Source of the DNA: Glaciimonas sp. PCH181
GTDB lineage: Bacteria; Pseudomonadota; Gammaproteobacteria; Burkholderiales; Burkholderiaceae_D
Assembly: GCF_003056055.1 (NCBI RefSeq)
Contig: NZ_PYFP01000001.1
Span: 62,001 to 126,000, forward strand
Length of the DNA: 64,000 nucleotides
Reading direction: 5' to 3'
Position 1 is the stretch's first letter. The number at the start of each line of letters is the position of its first letter. A program made the position numbers and the translations under genes. Below the pieces are notes generated by a model. It ran no database searches. It saw only the letters and a list, made by a program, of their open reading frames with translations, and was not told the DNA's origin. Positions 36,901 through 46,528 of this stretch are shown piece after piece.

Positions 36901-38337
36901 GTGAAGATAGACGCCGCGCACGCCATTGCGACCGGTATAGCCATCGGCCAGCATCCTTAAGACCGCATTATATTGGGTGCGCGTCAATTCTGCGTAGGGT
37001 TCGGCACAGCGGATCAGCGCGAATAACGCATCTTCAGACCATTCCTGACAAGCGACCTCCGCCACGATTTGTTGCGATAAAACGTCTAACGGCGCACGCG
37101 GGACATGGAGCGCATCGAGTTCGTTGCGCCGCACGCAATCTAATAGCGCCGCGCATTCAATCAAGTCATCACGGGAGGTTGGGAAAAGGCGGCCTTTGGG
37201 TACGCCGCCAACTTGATGTCCCGAGCGGCCCACGCGTTGTAGCAGTGCGGCTATGTTACGGGGCGAGCCGACCTGACAGACCAGATCGACATCGCCGATA
37301 TCGATACCTAACTCTAGCGAGGCGGTGGCAATCAATACTCGCAATTCACCGCGCTTAAGTCGTTGTTCCGCGTCTAGACGGTATTCTTTCGCCAGACTGC
37401 CATGATGGGCAGCGACGGCCGCCGTACCGAGACGTTCGGACAAATGGCGTGCAGCACGTTCCGCCATGCGTCGTGTGTTGACGAATACCAGCGTTGTACG
37501 ATGCAATACAGCCAATTCGGCCATGCGGTCATAGACGCGTTCCCAAACGTCGTTCGCCATGACTGCTTCAAGTGGTATCGGCGGTAATTCAAGCGCCAGA
37601 TCACGCCGATGAACACGGCCCACGTCGACAATGGCACATTCGCCATTGCCTGTACGTCCAACCAGAAATCGCGCTACCAAATCCAGTGGCTTTTGGGTTG
37701 CCGACAACCCGATGCGGGTAGGCCGTTGCGCACAAAGCGCGTCCAATCGTTCCAGGCTGAGCGCCAGATGGCTGCCGCGTTTACTGCCAGCAACGGCATG
37801 GATTTCGTCGACGATAACGGTGCGGGTGTTGCTCAACATAGCGCGACCGCTATCCGAGCACAGCAGCACATACAGAGATTCGGGTGTCGTCACCAGAATA
37901 TGTGGCGCACGCTTGCGCATTGCCTGCCGTTCCTGTGCCGTGGTGTCGCCGGTGCGCACGGCGGTGCGAATGCCGGGATCGGGCAAACCCATGCGGGCTA
38001 GCTCACGGGTTATACCTTCCAGCGGTGCTTGCAAATTCACGCGGATATCGTTGGAGAGGGCTTTTAATGGGGAAATATAGATGACGGTGGTGGCGTCTGG
38101 CAGTACGCCGCCGTTTGCGACGGCTTGATGGACCAGTTCGTCAATGGCAGCTAAAAAAGCGGTAAAGGTTTTGCCTGATCCGGTCGGGGCTGCGACTAAG
38201 GTCGGGCGTCCGCTGCGGATTAAGGGCCACGCCCGCTGTTGCGCTTCCGTTGCCCGTGGAAACGCGCTGCGGAACCATGCAGCGACAGCGGGGTGGAAAT
38301 TATCCCAGTTGTCTACGGCGGGGTGTGGGGTAGCCAT
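33901..38337 (-). CDS. lhr: Lhr-family ATP-dependent helicase
   Basis: A 1478-residue superfamily 2 helicase, close to E. coli Lhr (about 1540). N-terminal motifs: a Q-like TEAQQRAWPLI, Walker A APTGSGKT (residues 50-57), Walker B VDEIH (176-180), SAT in GLSATQKPL, and motif VI LLQRVGRSGHQVGG. A winged-helix and beta-barrel core and a long C-terminal extension follow, as in full-length Lhr. Lhr translocates 3'-5' on single-stranded DNA and is linked to DNA repair. It is followed on the same strand by nothing closer than the gene at 33.8 kb, which is convergent; pyrD lies 150 bp upstream on the same strand. Confidence 0.92.
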   Translation of the reverse strand: MATPHPAVDNWDNFHPAVAAWFRSAFPRATEAQQRAWPLIRSGRPTLVAAPTGSGKTFTAFLAAIDELVHQAVANGGVLPDATTVIYISPLKALSNDIRVNLQAPLEGITRELARMGLPDPGIRTAVRTGDTTAQERQAMRKRAPHILVTTPESLYVLLCSDSGRAMLSNTRTVIVDEIHAVAGSKRGSHLALSLERLDALCAQRPTRIGLSATQKPLDLVARFLVGRTGNGECAIVDVGRVHRRDLALELPPIPLEAVMANDVWERVYDRMAELAVLHRTTLVFVNTRRMAERAARHLSERLGTAAVAAHHGSLAKEYRLDAEQRLKRGELRVLIATASLELGIDIGDVDLVCQVGSPRNIAALLQRVGRSGHQVGGVPKGRLFPTSRDDLIECAALLDCVRRNELDALHVPRAPLDVLSQQIVAEVACQEWSEDALFALIRCAEPYAELTRTQYNAVLRMLADGYTGRNGVRGVYLHRDAIAGTLRGRRGSKLTAVTSGGTIPDNADYTVLLEPQGHIIGTVNEDFAVESLAGDVFQLGNTSYRILRIEAGRVRVEDAHGAAPNIPFWLGEAPGRSDELSAGVARLRGEIDRRLSIPEVTLVSTAMPVNDDATAQPLIRAPQNLNAAIDWLVDHVGIDDVAARQIVDYLARARAALGALPTQDTLVMERFFDESGGMQLVLHLPFGSRINRAWGLALRKRFCRTFNFELQAAATEDAIVLSLSGNHSFGLDEVWRYLRSGNAEHLLIQAVLDAPLFNVRWRWNATTALALPRYSGGRKVPPQLQRMKSEDLLAAVFPDQAACLENVVGERTLPDHPLVEQTITDCLHDAMDSDGWLAILRRMEQGQLTLIARDLPAPSPLAMEILNARPYAFLDDAPLEERRTQAVINRRWTDPHSADDLGALDADAIASVREEAWPRVRDTDEMHEALMSLACVTQAEVNQYDGWEEWLNALAESGRATQMQWKEISLWLPVERVTCMQAIYPEANFQPSLKLPEICRIEWDRDEAINDILRARLTCFGPQSLSAIAQPLAMQTTTAAIALAHLETEGHIMRGHFTPGATAEEWCERHLLARIHRYTIKRLRREIEPVERQDFMRFLFDWQHLTPGSQLQGRDALSEIITQLEGFEAAAGAWESDILPVRLEDYSAPWLDELCRAGKVVWARIPVSRAGSTTGGPVRTTPIVLLPRRNRAIWNALLNEKGSGNSKPDIAARAERVHAALLRDGAMFFDELLTDTRLLPIELENALGELVSLGLVNADSFAGLRALLPSANKRTSHSRRRHHGVAMANRMDEAGRWASVRRDKTSPDNDTDTTLLPISHRKPRTDPKVLEHIALTLLRRYGVVFWRMLEREAEWLPPWRELLPVFHRLEARGDIRGGRFVGGLAGEQFALPEAIPLLREVRRRPADASLVCVSGVDPLNLSGTLLSGEKVPALTGNRVLFRDGLAVATMIAGKLHYLVEPEPSERESLRAALIKYH

Positions 38338-38493
38338 GAAATATTATAGAGCGGAGCAGCGATTCGCATATCGCGTAATCCTGTTTTTTGTAGGTTTTGT
38401 CGGGCTACCACCGACAAAACCCACTGCGGCTTGCTAACTGTCTAATCAACCGTCAACCAAAAACCTTGTCTAAATTGCTGGCGAGAATGCAAC

Positions 38494-39534
38494 TTAATTT
38501 TTTCGGAGTGCGTTGGCGCACTCGCGCACCAACGCCGGTCCGCGATAAATTAGCCCACTATAAAGTTGCACTAATGCTGCGCCTGCCGCCATTTTTTCTT
38601 TTGCATCAGCGCCGTTTAAAATCCCGCCAACGCCAATAATTGGGATCGCCTCGCCTAATTCAGCGCGCAACTGGCGGATAACGGCGTTAGACAACGCAAA
38701 TACTGGCGCGCCGGATAAGCCACCTGCCTCGTTTTCGTGCGGCAATCCTTTGACTGCATCCCGGGTAATGGTGGTGTTGGTGGCGATCACGCCATCCATT
38801 TTGTGGCGCAATAGGGCATCAGCAATGGCTTTAATTTGTTCTGCATCGATATCCGGTGCAATTTTTAACGCTACAGGAACGTAACGCTTATGTTGATCTG
38901 CTAACTTTTGCTGCGCCTGCTTGAGCTGCGACAACAACGCATCTAGCTCAGACGCACCTTGCAATTGACGCAGGTTTTTTGTGTTTGGCGATGAGATGTT
39001 GACGGTGACATATGTTGCGTACGGATAGACTTTTTCGAGACAATACAGATAATCGTCCGCCGCATTTTCTATCGGTGTGGCGGCATTCTTCCCGATATTC
39101 AGGCCGAGTACACCAACGCGCTCTTGATAGAATTTTGATGATTGCACGTTGCGGACAAACGCATCCACGCCGCCATTGTTGAATCCCATGCGATTAATGA
39201 TGGCTTGCGCTGCTGGCAGCCGAAACATGCGCGGGCGAGGATTGCCAGGTTGTGGTTTTGGAGTGACGGTGCCGATTTCAATTGACCCAAATCCCAGCGC
39301 CGCCAAGCCGTCGATAGTAGCGCCATCTTTATCCAGACCCGCGGCTAATCCAACCGGATTTGGGAAGGTAATCCCCATGACAACTCGTGGATCTGGCGCT
39401 GGTTTTGGCAATAATCCGGTAAGGCCCATGGCTTGCGCGCGGCGTAAGGCCGTCATCGTCAGGTGATGGGCAGATTCTGGATCTAACGAGAATAGGGCAG
39501 GACGGGCGAGGTTATACAGGAGTTTGGATGGCAC
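38494..39534 (-). CDS. pyrD: Dihydroorotate dehydrogenase (quinone), class 2
   Basis: A 346-residue enzyme oxidising dihydroorotate to orotate in pyrimidine synthesis, with electrons passed to the quinone pool at the inner membrane. The N-terminal amphipathic helix ([20 protein letters not shown]) typical of class 2 is present, as are [23 protein letters not shown] and [11 protein letters not shown], the last two contributing FMN and substrate contacts. Length is normal. It lies downstream of bpt and aat on the same strand. Confidence 0.95.
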   Translation of the reverse strand: MPSKLLYNLARPALFSLDPESAHHLTMTALRRAQAMGLTGLLPKPAPDPRVVMGITFPNPVGLAAGLDKDGATIDGLAALGFGSIEIGTVTPKPQPGNPRPRMFRLPAAQAIINRMGFNNGGVDAFVRNVQSSKFYQERVGVLGLNIGKNAATPIENAADDYLYCLEKVYPYATYVTVNISSPNTKNLRQLQGASELDALLSQLKQAQQKLADQHKRYVPVALKIAPDIDAEQIKAIADALLRHKMDGVIATNTTITRDAVKGLPHENEAGGLSGAPVFALSNAVIRQLRAELGEAIPIIGVGGILNGADAKEKMAAGAALVQLYSGLIYRGPALVRECANALRKN

Positions 39535-39617
39535 GATTTTGAATGGTAGTGGTGATTAGAGTGCGTTGGCGGATGCTGAAATGCGCCAAATAGCATGGAA
39601 CGCGCATCAGCAGCCGA

Positions 39618-40343
39618 CTATTCTAACGCACCCCATTCGTTTTCTCGTAGCGCTTCCAACGGTCTGAAGTTGATTTTATAGGCCATTTTCGGACTATTTT
39701 TGATCCAATAGCCCAGATATACGTAATCCATCTCAAGTTGTTGCGCCTGTTTGATCTGCCACAAAATACTGTAAGTCCCAAACGATGCACCTGCGACATC
39801 AGGATCATAGAAGGTGTAGACCGAGGACAGGCCGTCGCTGAGCACGTCGATAATGCTGACGATGCGCAAGGTGCCGTCAGGTTCGCGAAACTCTACTAAT
39901 CGCGTATTTACTTTGCTCTGCAACAGAAATTGGGCGTATTGATCGCGGCTGTCCTGATCCATGCCACCACCGGCATGGCGAGAAATTTGATAGCGCAGAT
40001 ATAGTTCGTAATGCTCGTGCACATACGCCAGATTGGTCACTAATCCGGTCAAATTATGATGCTTGTCCCAGGCGCGACGTTGACTACGATTGGGCGTAAA
40101 TGCACTTACTTGTGTACGCACGGGTGTGCAGGCCTGACACCCATCGCAACAAGGGCGGTAGGTGAATATCCCACTGCGTCGAAAGCCATTTTTGACCAGC
40201 TCAGAATAGACATCGGCGTTGATCAAATGCGATGGCGTGGCCACCAGCGAACGGGCTTGGTGACCGCTCAGATAGCTGCATGCATAAGGCGCTGTTGCGT
40301 AGAACTGCAGGGTGGAAAATGGAAGGTCTTTTAAGTGCGTCAT
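39618..40343 (-). CDS. bpt: Aspartate/glutamate leucyltransferase (arginyltransferase family)
   Basis: A 241-residue enzyme adding leucine from Leu-tRNA to N-terminal Asp or Glu, marking proteins for ClpS/ClpAP degradation. The N-terminal cysteine cluster [11 protein letters not shown] and the central SRHAGGGMD segment are typical of the bacterial ATE family. It lies 114 bp downstream of aat, which serves the same N-end rule pathway, and 83 bp upstream of pyrD. Confidence 0.93.
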   Translation of the reverse strand: MTHLKDLPFSTLQFYATAPYACSYLSGHQARSLVATPSHLINADVYSELVKNGFRRSGIFTYRPCCDGCQACTPVRTQVSAFTPNRSQRRAWDKHHNLTGLVTNLAYVHEHYELYLRYQISRHAGGGMDQDSRDQYAQFLLQSKVNTRLVEFREPDGTLRIVSIIDVLSDGLSSVYTFYDPDVAGASFGTYSILWQIKQAQQLEMDYVYLGYWIKNSPKMAYKINFRPLEALRENEWGALE

Positions 40344-40457
40344 AAGTATCCTGACAGATTCGATAAATGTAATTTACACCGTAAGAGTGATGTCGTGTTA
40401 TTTCAACCACGCCAAAAATCCCTATTCGATGGACCATTGATTTACATTCAGCACCCT

Positions 40458-41186
40458 TTATGCCGGGAATAACGGAAGCGGTCGCCAGTCATCAATTTGC
40501 GGATAGTTTATCGCCAGGCGCAGATGCCGCATAAAGACATCGCGGGAAATCGGTGCCGCACCGAGGGACGCGAGATGCGGGGTTTCTTGCTGACAGTCAA
40601 TCATGGTGACGCCATTTTGATGCAAGAAGCGGACCAAATAAGCCAGTGCAATTTTGGAAGCATCGGTGACGCGGGCGAACATTGATTCGCCGTAAAACAT
40701 CCTGCCAATGCTGACGCCATAGGCACCGCCGACCAGCGCGCCATCTAGCCAGACTTCAACTGAATGCGCATAACCAAGGCGATGCAGCGCCCGATAGCCA
40801 ACGATGATGTCGTCTGAAATCCAGGTGCCTTGACCGTCTCGGCGCGGTCCCGCACAGGCGCGCATGACGTCTTCAAAAGCGGAATCGAAACGGACTTCCC
40901 AACGGCCATCGGTCTGTGTACTGCGGTGAATTTTGCGCAACGTTTTTTGTAAACTGGCGGATATTTGAAAGTGTTCGGTTTGCAGCACCATGCGTGGATT
41001 GGTACTCCACCAAAGGATAGGCTGACCTTCGGAAAACCAAGGGAAAATCCCGTGTTGATAGGCTTTGAGCAGACGATGCGGCGACAAATCCGCGCCAGCG
41101 GCGAGCAGTCCTGGCGCGCCGTCTTCTTCGCCCAACGCCCTCGATACATCAGGGAAAGGCGTATCAATTTCTAACCACGGAATCAT
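40458..41186 (-). CDS. aat: Leucyl/phenylalanyl-tRNA-protein transferase
   Basis: A 242-residue enzyme attaching Leu or Phe to N-terminal Arg or Lys of proteins for N-end rule degradation. Family signatures are [21 protein letters not shown], the [20 protein letters not shown] segment, GYAHSVEVW and [10 protein letters not shown]. It is first in the aat-bpt-pyrD block, an order common in Burkholderiales. Confidence 0.95.
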   Translation of the reverse strand: MIPWLEIDTPFPDVSRALGEEDGAPGLLAAGADLSPHRLLKAYQHGIFPWFSEGQPILWWSTNPRMVLQTEHFQISASLQKTLRKIHRSTQTDGRWEVRFDSAFEDVMRACAGPRRDGQGTWISDDIIVGYRALHRLGYAHSVEVWLDGALVGGAYGVSIGRMFYGESMFARVTDASKIALAYLVRFLHQNGVTMIDCQQETPHLASLGAAPISRDVFMRHLRLAINYPQIDDWRPLPLFPA

Positions 41187-41657
41187 TGCAGAGGCCTAAA
41201 AGTAATGGTGATAGCAATGTTATCTGTTATGCCCTATGCGGGCGAATGTCAAAGATTTGCGTCGCATATTTAATTATTTTAAAGTCAATGGACGGCCTTA
41301 AGTAACTTTATTGATAAGTTTTAAGTAGATGTGATGACTCTGAAACGCTTTTCATTAAGCCATGCTGGCAGCTAAGGGTAATCGTGCGCCGACAAATATG
41401 GAGAAAATGCCCGCCACACTTATTAACAATATTTACCTCCTTTGCCCGTCCAATTATTCCTTATTTGCGGGCTATTTGCAGACTTCACAGTTATCTTCAT
41501 GCGGGGGGAAATGGTGCAAATAGATTAACTCGCTCTATTTTGGTGCATTTTTTTGGCTTGTAGGCCGCCGTCCGGCTAAAACTTCGCTTTAATGGCACAT
41601 TGCGATGGCCTGCTATTTGCTGAGGATAAATATTATTAAATAGCATTATCTGAAAGA
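41187..41657. other. Intergenic region between aat and GGDEF-EAL gene
   Basis: About 470 bp between divergent genes. It should hold both promoters. It is AT-rich with several T runs, but no reliable promoter, riboswitch or ORF was identified. Confidence 0.4.
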
Positions 41658-43997
41658 ATGGAGATGTTAGCCACCATGCATGACTCAGCTTCCCCGGCTT
41701 GCCCAGTCCCCATTATTTCAGAAAGGATTCACACGTCTACTCCACCGATATCTTTTTCTCTGCGCGCTGCATTGACGCAGGTAAGCACGCCTGATTTTGT
41801 CGAGCAGGCTGCCTCTTTTGGACGTTGGTGGCACGATGTTGAAACCGGCCAGCTGGTGTTGTCAGTTAGCGCGGCCGAAATGCTAGGCGTTGAAGCCGGC
41901 TGGCAACCTACCTTGGAAAGTTGTTCGAGGTATGTCTTGCCGGATGATGTCTTAATGCTGGTGTCAGCGCTAACAACAAGCGGCACAACTGGCATGCACG
42001 ATGAGTGCGAGTTTCGCGTCATGAATGAAAGCGGTGGCTTACGTTGGTTGCGCCTGATGCCGTTGCCGCAAACAGCGGTGAAGCAGGATGTTCGCAGCGG
42101 CATTTTATTGGAGACTACTTCTTCGAAACATGCGGCAATACGTGAACGGCTGAGTATCGAATCCACACAGTTTTTAGTCGGCACCGATACCTTGGGCGAT
42201 GCCGTGACGAAGGTGATTCAGCTTGTATGCGAAAACCTCGGATGGGAGTGGGGCGCTTATTGGGCAGTGGAATCGGATCAGATCGAGACGCAGCAACTTG
42301 CCTGCAAATATTTTTGGCACGACCCCCAATATCCGCTGAGTGCGTTCACCGATGAGAGCTGTACCCTGCGGATGGCATCCGGTGCGGGATTGGTGGGGCA
42401 GGTTTGGCAATCCGGCGAAGCACGCTGGATAGAAGATTTGGTACGCAATCAGGGTTTTTTGCGCTACAACAGCGCTGAGGAATGTCGCTTGCGCTCAGGC
42501 TATGTTTTTCCCGTTGTTTACGTCACCGAGGACGGGCACCGCCACAGTCCTGGCGTGCTGGAATTTTATAGCCGACTATCGCGTCAGCGCGAAGCGCAAT
42601 TGCCGCATCTTTCAGCGACTATCGGCGCGCTGATTGCGCAGACGGCACAACGTCTCGAACAGCAAGAAACTATCCGCCAACTAGCGCAGATCGACGGCTT
42701 GACCGAGCTTGCCAACCGTACGCATTTTTATCGGATGCTAGATAAAAAATGCGCAGACACGGCCACTTCGGATGCGACTTTTGGGTTGATATTTATCGAT
42801 CTGGACCGCTTCAAGCCTGTGAACGATGCTTTCGGTCACGAAGCCGGGAACGTGGTGTTGCAGGAGTTTGCGCAACGCTTGTCAGCACTGGCGCCAGCCG
42901 GGAGCTATGTGGGACGTCTTGGTGGCGATGAATTCGCGATTCTGTTGATTCCCGAGGATGCAATATTGCCGCTCGATACATTGTTGGATGTACTTGGTCA
43001 GCGCGTATTGCAGGCGGCGCGGCTGCCGTTCATGTTTGAGAACAATGAGATAACAGTGTCAGCCAGTATCGGCATTAGCATGTTCCCTGAAAATGGCATG
43101 ACTAGCCCAGAACTATTGCGTAGCGCGGACGCGGCAATGTATCGGATCAAAAAAACGGGGCGTAATGCGCTCAGTTTTTTTTCTACCAGCACCTCGCATA
43201 CGCTTGCTGTGGAACAGTCGGACGTGGCGCAACGATTGACAATGGAAGCGCAGTTGCATCAGGCATTGGCGGACAATGCGTTCTTCCTGGAATATCAGCC
43301 GATCTTCGATAGCAGCGGGCAACATATCCACGCAGTCGAAGCGCTTATTCGGTGGCGTCGGCCAAATGGGGAGGTTGTGCGTCCCGATATTTTTATTCCG
43401 ATTGCAGAGCAAAGCAGTTTGATTGTGCATATCGGGCGCTGGGTCCTGCGGCAAGCTTGCAACGATCTTGCGCAATTACATCGGTCCGGATTCAGCGGTT
43501 TACAAATGCATGTCAATATGGCCGCATCGGAATTTACCGATAGCGATCTGCCGAATGAATTGAGCGCAATTTTGAAGGCGTCGGGCATCCATTCAAGCCA
43601 TCTATGTCTGGAGTTAACCGAGGGAATGGTGATGCAGCAACCGGGCCGCGTTATCCCGGTGATGCGGGCCTTGCGACAACTCGGCGTGGACATCAGTCTT
43701 GATGATTTTGGGATGGGCTATTCTTCGCTATCGCGCTTAAAAAATCTTCCTATTTCGTCGATCAAGATTGATCGCTCATTCGTGAGCGGTTTGCCGAATC
43801 AAAAAGAAGATAAAGCGATTGTGCGTACCATTCTTGAGTTAGGCCGACACATGAATTTACGGGTTATCGCCGAGGGCGTTGAAACCGATGCGCAGTTGGC
43901 CTATTTACGTCAATATGGCTGTAGCCTGATTCAGGGTTTTGTACTGAGTCGACCACGACCGATTGATACTTTGATTGCTTTGTATCAACGTGTTTAA
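41658..43997 (+). CDS. GAF-GGDEF-EAL cyclic di-GMP protein
   Basis: A 779-residue soluble protein. A PAS-like region (about residues 45-150) and a GAF domain (about 170-335) precede a GGDEF domain with intact GGDEF near residue 422 and an EAL domain beginning EYQPIFDSSG with EALIRW near residue 561. DDFGMGYSSLSRL and IKIDRSFV of the EAL active site are also intact. It could both make and break cyclic di-GMP; the GAF/PAS part probably decides which. No transmembrane segment or RxxD inhibitory site was noted. Alternative in-frame ATGs lie at 41664 and 41676. Confidence 0.92.
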   Translation: MEMLATMHDSASPACPVPIISERIHTSTPPISFSLRAALTQVSTPDFVEQAASFGRWWHDVETGQLVLSVSAAEMLGVEAGWQPTLESCSRYVLPDDVLMLVSALTTSGTTGMHDECEFRVMNESGGLRWLRLMPLPQTAVKQDVRSGILLETTSSKHAAIRERLSIESTQFLVGTDTLGDAVTKVIQLVCENLGWEWGAYWAVESDQIETQQLACKYFWHDPQYPLSAFTDESCTLRMASGAGLVGQVWQSGEARWIEDLVRNQGFLRYNSAEECRLRSGYVFPVVYVTEDGHRHSPGVLEFYSRLSRQREAQLPHLSATIGALIAQTAQRLEQQETIRQLAQIDGLTELANRTHFYRMLDKKCADTATSDATFGLIFIDLDRFKPVNDAFGHEAGNVVLQEFAQRLSALAPAGSYVGRLGGDEFAILLIPEDAILPLDTLLDVLGQRVLQAARLPFMFENNEITVSASIGISMFPENGMTSPELLRSADAAMYRIKKTGRNALSFFSTSTSHTLAVEQSDVAQRLTMEAQLHQALADNAFFLEYQPIFDSSGQHIHAVEALIRWRRPNGEVVRPDIFIPIAEQSSLIVHIGRWVLRQACNDLAQLHRSGFSGLQMHVNMAASEFTDSDLPNELSAILKASGIHSSHLCLELTEGMVMQQPGRVIPVMRALRQLGVDISLDDFGMGYSSLSRLKNLPISSIKIDRSFVSGLPNQKEDKAIVRTILELGRHMNLRVIAEGVETDAQLAYLRQYGCSLIQGFVLSRPRPIDTLIALYQRV

Positions 43998-44003
43998 TGT
44001 AAC

Positions 44004-44576
44004 TTAATCGGTGCGCATCGGCTTGTAGATATCTTCAGTATGAAGACTGAAGCTGGCACCATTTTCTTGCACCCGTTTGAGGTCATCAAAAAAAGCTTTT
44101 AATGTATAAGCAACGGTTGGAAAAGCGATGTTTTCCCAAGGGATTTGCGCTTCGGTGAACATTTCGACTTCCAGACTTTCGATGCCAGCGGCGTAGTCAA
44201 GATCGAGTAATGTAGCGCGATAAAATAAATGGACCTGATGCACGTGCGGGACATTGATCATGGAGAAGAGGCCGTGCAGCTGAATTTTGGCACCGGCTTC
44301 TTCTTCTGTCTCGCGGCGCGCTGCGTCTTCGGTGGTTTCGTTGTTTTCCATGAAACCCGCTGGCAACGTCCAGTATCCATGGCGCGGTTCAATGGCGCGT
44401 TTGCAGAGCAAAATGCTGACTTGGCCCTCGTGCTCCCATACTGGAATTGAGCCGACGACCATCTTTGGATTCTGATAATGGATAGTGCCGCAATTGCTGC
44501 ATACAAAGCGCATGCGCGTGTCGTCAGGTGGGATTTGCAGAGATACAGGATGTGCGCATTCGGAGCAGAATTTCAT
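44004..44576 (-). CDS. NUDIX hydrolase with zinc ribbon
   Basis: A 190-residue protein. An N-terminal zinc ribbon (CSECAHPV near residue 4, CSNCG near residue 27) precedes a NUDIX domain whose box reads GFMENNETTEDAARRETEEE, continuing AGA, a full match. NudC-type enzymes with such ribbons split NADH or nucleotide derivatives, but this protein is shorter than NudC, so the substrate is open. It is convergent with the GGDEF-EAL gene, 6 bp away. Confidence 0.88.
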   Translation of the reverse strand: MKFCSECAHPVSLQIPPDDTRMRFVCSNCGTIHYQNPKMVVGSIPVWEHEGQVSILLCKRAIEPRHGYWTLPAGFMENNETTEDAARRETEEEAGAKIQLHGLFSMINVPHVHQVHLFYRATLLDLDYAAGIESLEVEMFTEAQIPWENIAFPTVAYTLKAFFDDLKRVQENGASFSLHTEDIYKPMRTD

Positions 44577-44742
44577 AGGTAGCGTATCAAAGGTCTGGGC
44601 ACAATGTTTTTAATGGCGCTTCATTGTGCGTTGAAATGAATTGTTACCCTAGATCAGGGGCCTGATTACCGGTATTTAGTTTTAATGCCGAACACGGCAG
44701 TGTATCACCGCAGCATTGAAATGGACTTTCTACCTATAAGAT

Positions 44743-44771
44743 TTGCTATATCGATCAATAAGCCTTATACT
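44743..44771 (+). promoter_or_regulatory. Sigma-70 promoter of initiator tRNA cluster
   Basis: TTGCTA (-35) at 44743-44748 and TATACT (-10) at 44766-44771 are separated by 17 bp. Transcription would start near 44778, about 7 bp before the first tRNA. Confidence 0.65.
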
Positions 44772-44784
44772 CTCATTCCTCAGA

Positions 44785-44861
<77 letters not shown>

Positions 44862-44908
44862 GATTCAAAATGTCAGAAAATATCCTGATATTGTTTTAAA
44901 GATACAGA

Positions 44909-44985
<77 letters not shown>

Positions 44986-45034
44986 GTTGTAAAAATGTCG
45001 GAAAATATCCTGACATTGTTTTAAAAAGTACAGA

Positions 45035-45111
<77 letters not shown>

Positions 45112-45119
45112 ATAAGTCG

Positions 45120-45154
45120 AAACCGTTGATCAGCTTAGCTGTTCAGCGGTTTTT
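45120..45154 (+). terminator. Terminator of tRNA cluster
   Basis: AAACCGTTGATCAGC and GCTGTTCAGCGGTTT pair around a TTA loop with one mismatch and one G-T pair, followed by T residues, 8 bp after the last tRNA. Confidence 0.85.
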
Positions 45155-45177
45155 GCTTTTGTGCGTGTGTTTTACAC

Positions 45178-45381
45178 ATGGATGTTTCCTATCAACATGA
45201 TGGTGTTCGCTATCAGTCATCTGTTCTATTTTCCGCAGCGTCGAATCTTCTTCAGTTGCTGCGTACTTCAGATGTGAGTGGCTTACGCAAGATCCGTTTA
45301 GGCGAGCCGCGCAGCATCGTTATTAAGTTGGCCGTCCTTATCCCCCATATCCTTGAAATCCGTCTTTCCGTATGGTTTTGA
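45178..45381 (+). CDS. Possible small hypothetical protein
   Basis: A 67-codon frame beginning MDVSYQHDGVRYQSS. Its first 50 residues have a soluble-protein composition. No clear Shine-Dalgarno is seen, no family is recognised, and the last part becomes hydrophobic (LAVLIPHILEIRLSVW). It lies in the 360-bp gap between the tRNA terminator and the DUF72 gene and may be fortuitous. Confidence 0.25.
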   Translation: MDVSYQHDGVRYQSSVLFSAASNLLQLLRTSDVSGLRKIRLGEPRSIVIKLAVLIPHILEIRLSVWF

Positions 45382-45471
45382 TCTGTCGCAGTGGGGTGCG
45401 CGTTATCAGTCCACATTGCTTAAGCCTTCGTTGGTAATATATCAAAATCGTCGTTTCGAGATGGAGCGGAT

Positions 45472-46299
45472 ATGAACAAGCGCAAGCGGTTTATTCGTAT
45501 CGGAATCGGAGGCTGGACTTATGCTCCGTGGAGTGACAACTTTTATCCTGCTGATCTGACGCATGCACGTGAACTGGAATACGCTAGTCGAAAAGTCACG
45601 GCGATTGAAATCAACGGCACTTATTACAGCGCGCAAAAGCCAGCGACATTTGCGCGATGGGCTGCCGAAACGCCGGACGATTTTATTTTTTCTGTAAAGG
45701 CCTCGCGATATGCGACCAACCGGCGCGTACTAGCTGAAGCCGGAGAGTCGGTGGAGCGCTTCGTCGGCAGTGGCATAGCTGAGTTGGGCGTAAAATTAGG
45801 TCCCATTTTGTGGCAGTTTGCGCCTACCAAACAATTCGATGCAGCTGATTTTTCCGCTTTTCTGGCATTGCTTCCACAAAAAATCGACGGCCTGCCGTTA
45901 CGCCATGTAATGGACGTGCGACATGATAGTTTCATGACGCCGGAATTCTTTAAGTTGATGCGTAAATATAAGGTTGCCAGCGTTTTTACTGACTCTGCGG
46001 ACTATCCATCATTTGCCGATTTCAGTACTGATTTTGTGTATGCAAGACTAATGTGTAGTCAGTCAGAAGTGGCATCTGGTTATCCTCCGAAGGCACTCGA
46101 TGCCTGGGCTGCACGCATCCAAGCTGTGGTGGAGGGCAGAACGATTGATCGTGCTGATGGATTTCCTCAAATAACTTCTGAGAGCAAGCAAGATGTGGCA
46201 CGCGATATGTTTGTATTTTTCATTAACGGGGCTAAAGAACGTGCGCCCAGTGGCGCGATGGCTTTGTTGCAACGGCTAGTTAAGCTGGCGGATGTTTGA
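45472..46299 (+). CDS. DUF72 domain-containing protein (YecE-like)
   Basis: A complete 275-residue DUF72 protein: IRIGIGGWTYAPWSDNFYP at the N-terminus, ELEYASRKVTAIEINGTYY, FIFSVKASRYATNRR, and a C-terminal VFFINGAKERAPSGAMALLQ. The family has a TIM-barrel-like fold; no activity is established. GGAG precedes the ATG. A stub of a related gene lies at 30.8 kb. Confidence 0.9.
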   Translation: MNKRKRFIRIGIGGWTYAPWSDNFYPADLTHARELEYASRKVTAIEINGTYYSAQKPATFARWAAETPDDFIFSVKASRYATNRRVLAEAGESVERFVGSGIAELGVKLGPILWQFAPTKQFDAADFSAFLALLPQKIDGLPLRHVMDVRHDSFMTPEFFKLMRKYKVASVFTDSADYPSFADFSTDFVYARLMCSQSEVASGYPPKALDAWAARIQAVVEGRTIDRADGFPQITSESKQDVARDMFVFFINGAKERAPSGAMALLQRLVKLADV

Positions 46300-46412
46300 T
46301 CTGGAAACTAGCTTAGCCGGCGTGCAAATTGCCGTATCGGGCAAGACTTAATTTGTCGCCCGGCATTTTGTTCATCTGACAAAAAACCCCACTATTGAGC
46401 GCATCAAGCAAA

Positions 46413-46449
46413 AAAATCCCCTCGCAGTATTACTGCAAGGGGATTTTTA
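46413..46449. terminator. Bidirectional terminator
   Basis: ATCCCCT pairs with AGGGGAT and an inner GCAGT with ACTGC. The stem has an A-run on the left and a T-run on the right, so it can end both the DUF72 transcript and the convergent YXWGXW gene. Confidence 0.85.
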
Positions 46450-46528
46450 TTGGTAGCGCTGTATTGTTCTGAGGAGATCAGATTGTTATCACGCTTCGTT
46501 AATGTGTGTGCCTGATGTACTTCGGAAG

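Noticed and set aside
34025..38084. Several 60-150 codon plus-strand frames opposite the large helicase
   Set aside because: All are antisense shadows of the 1478-residue Lhr gene, which carries a full set of helicase motifs.
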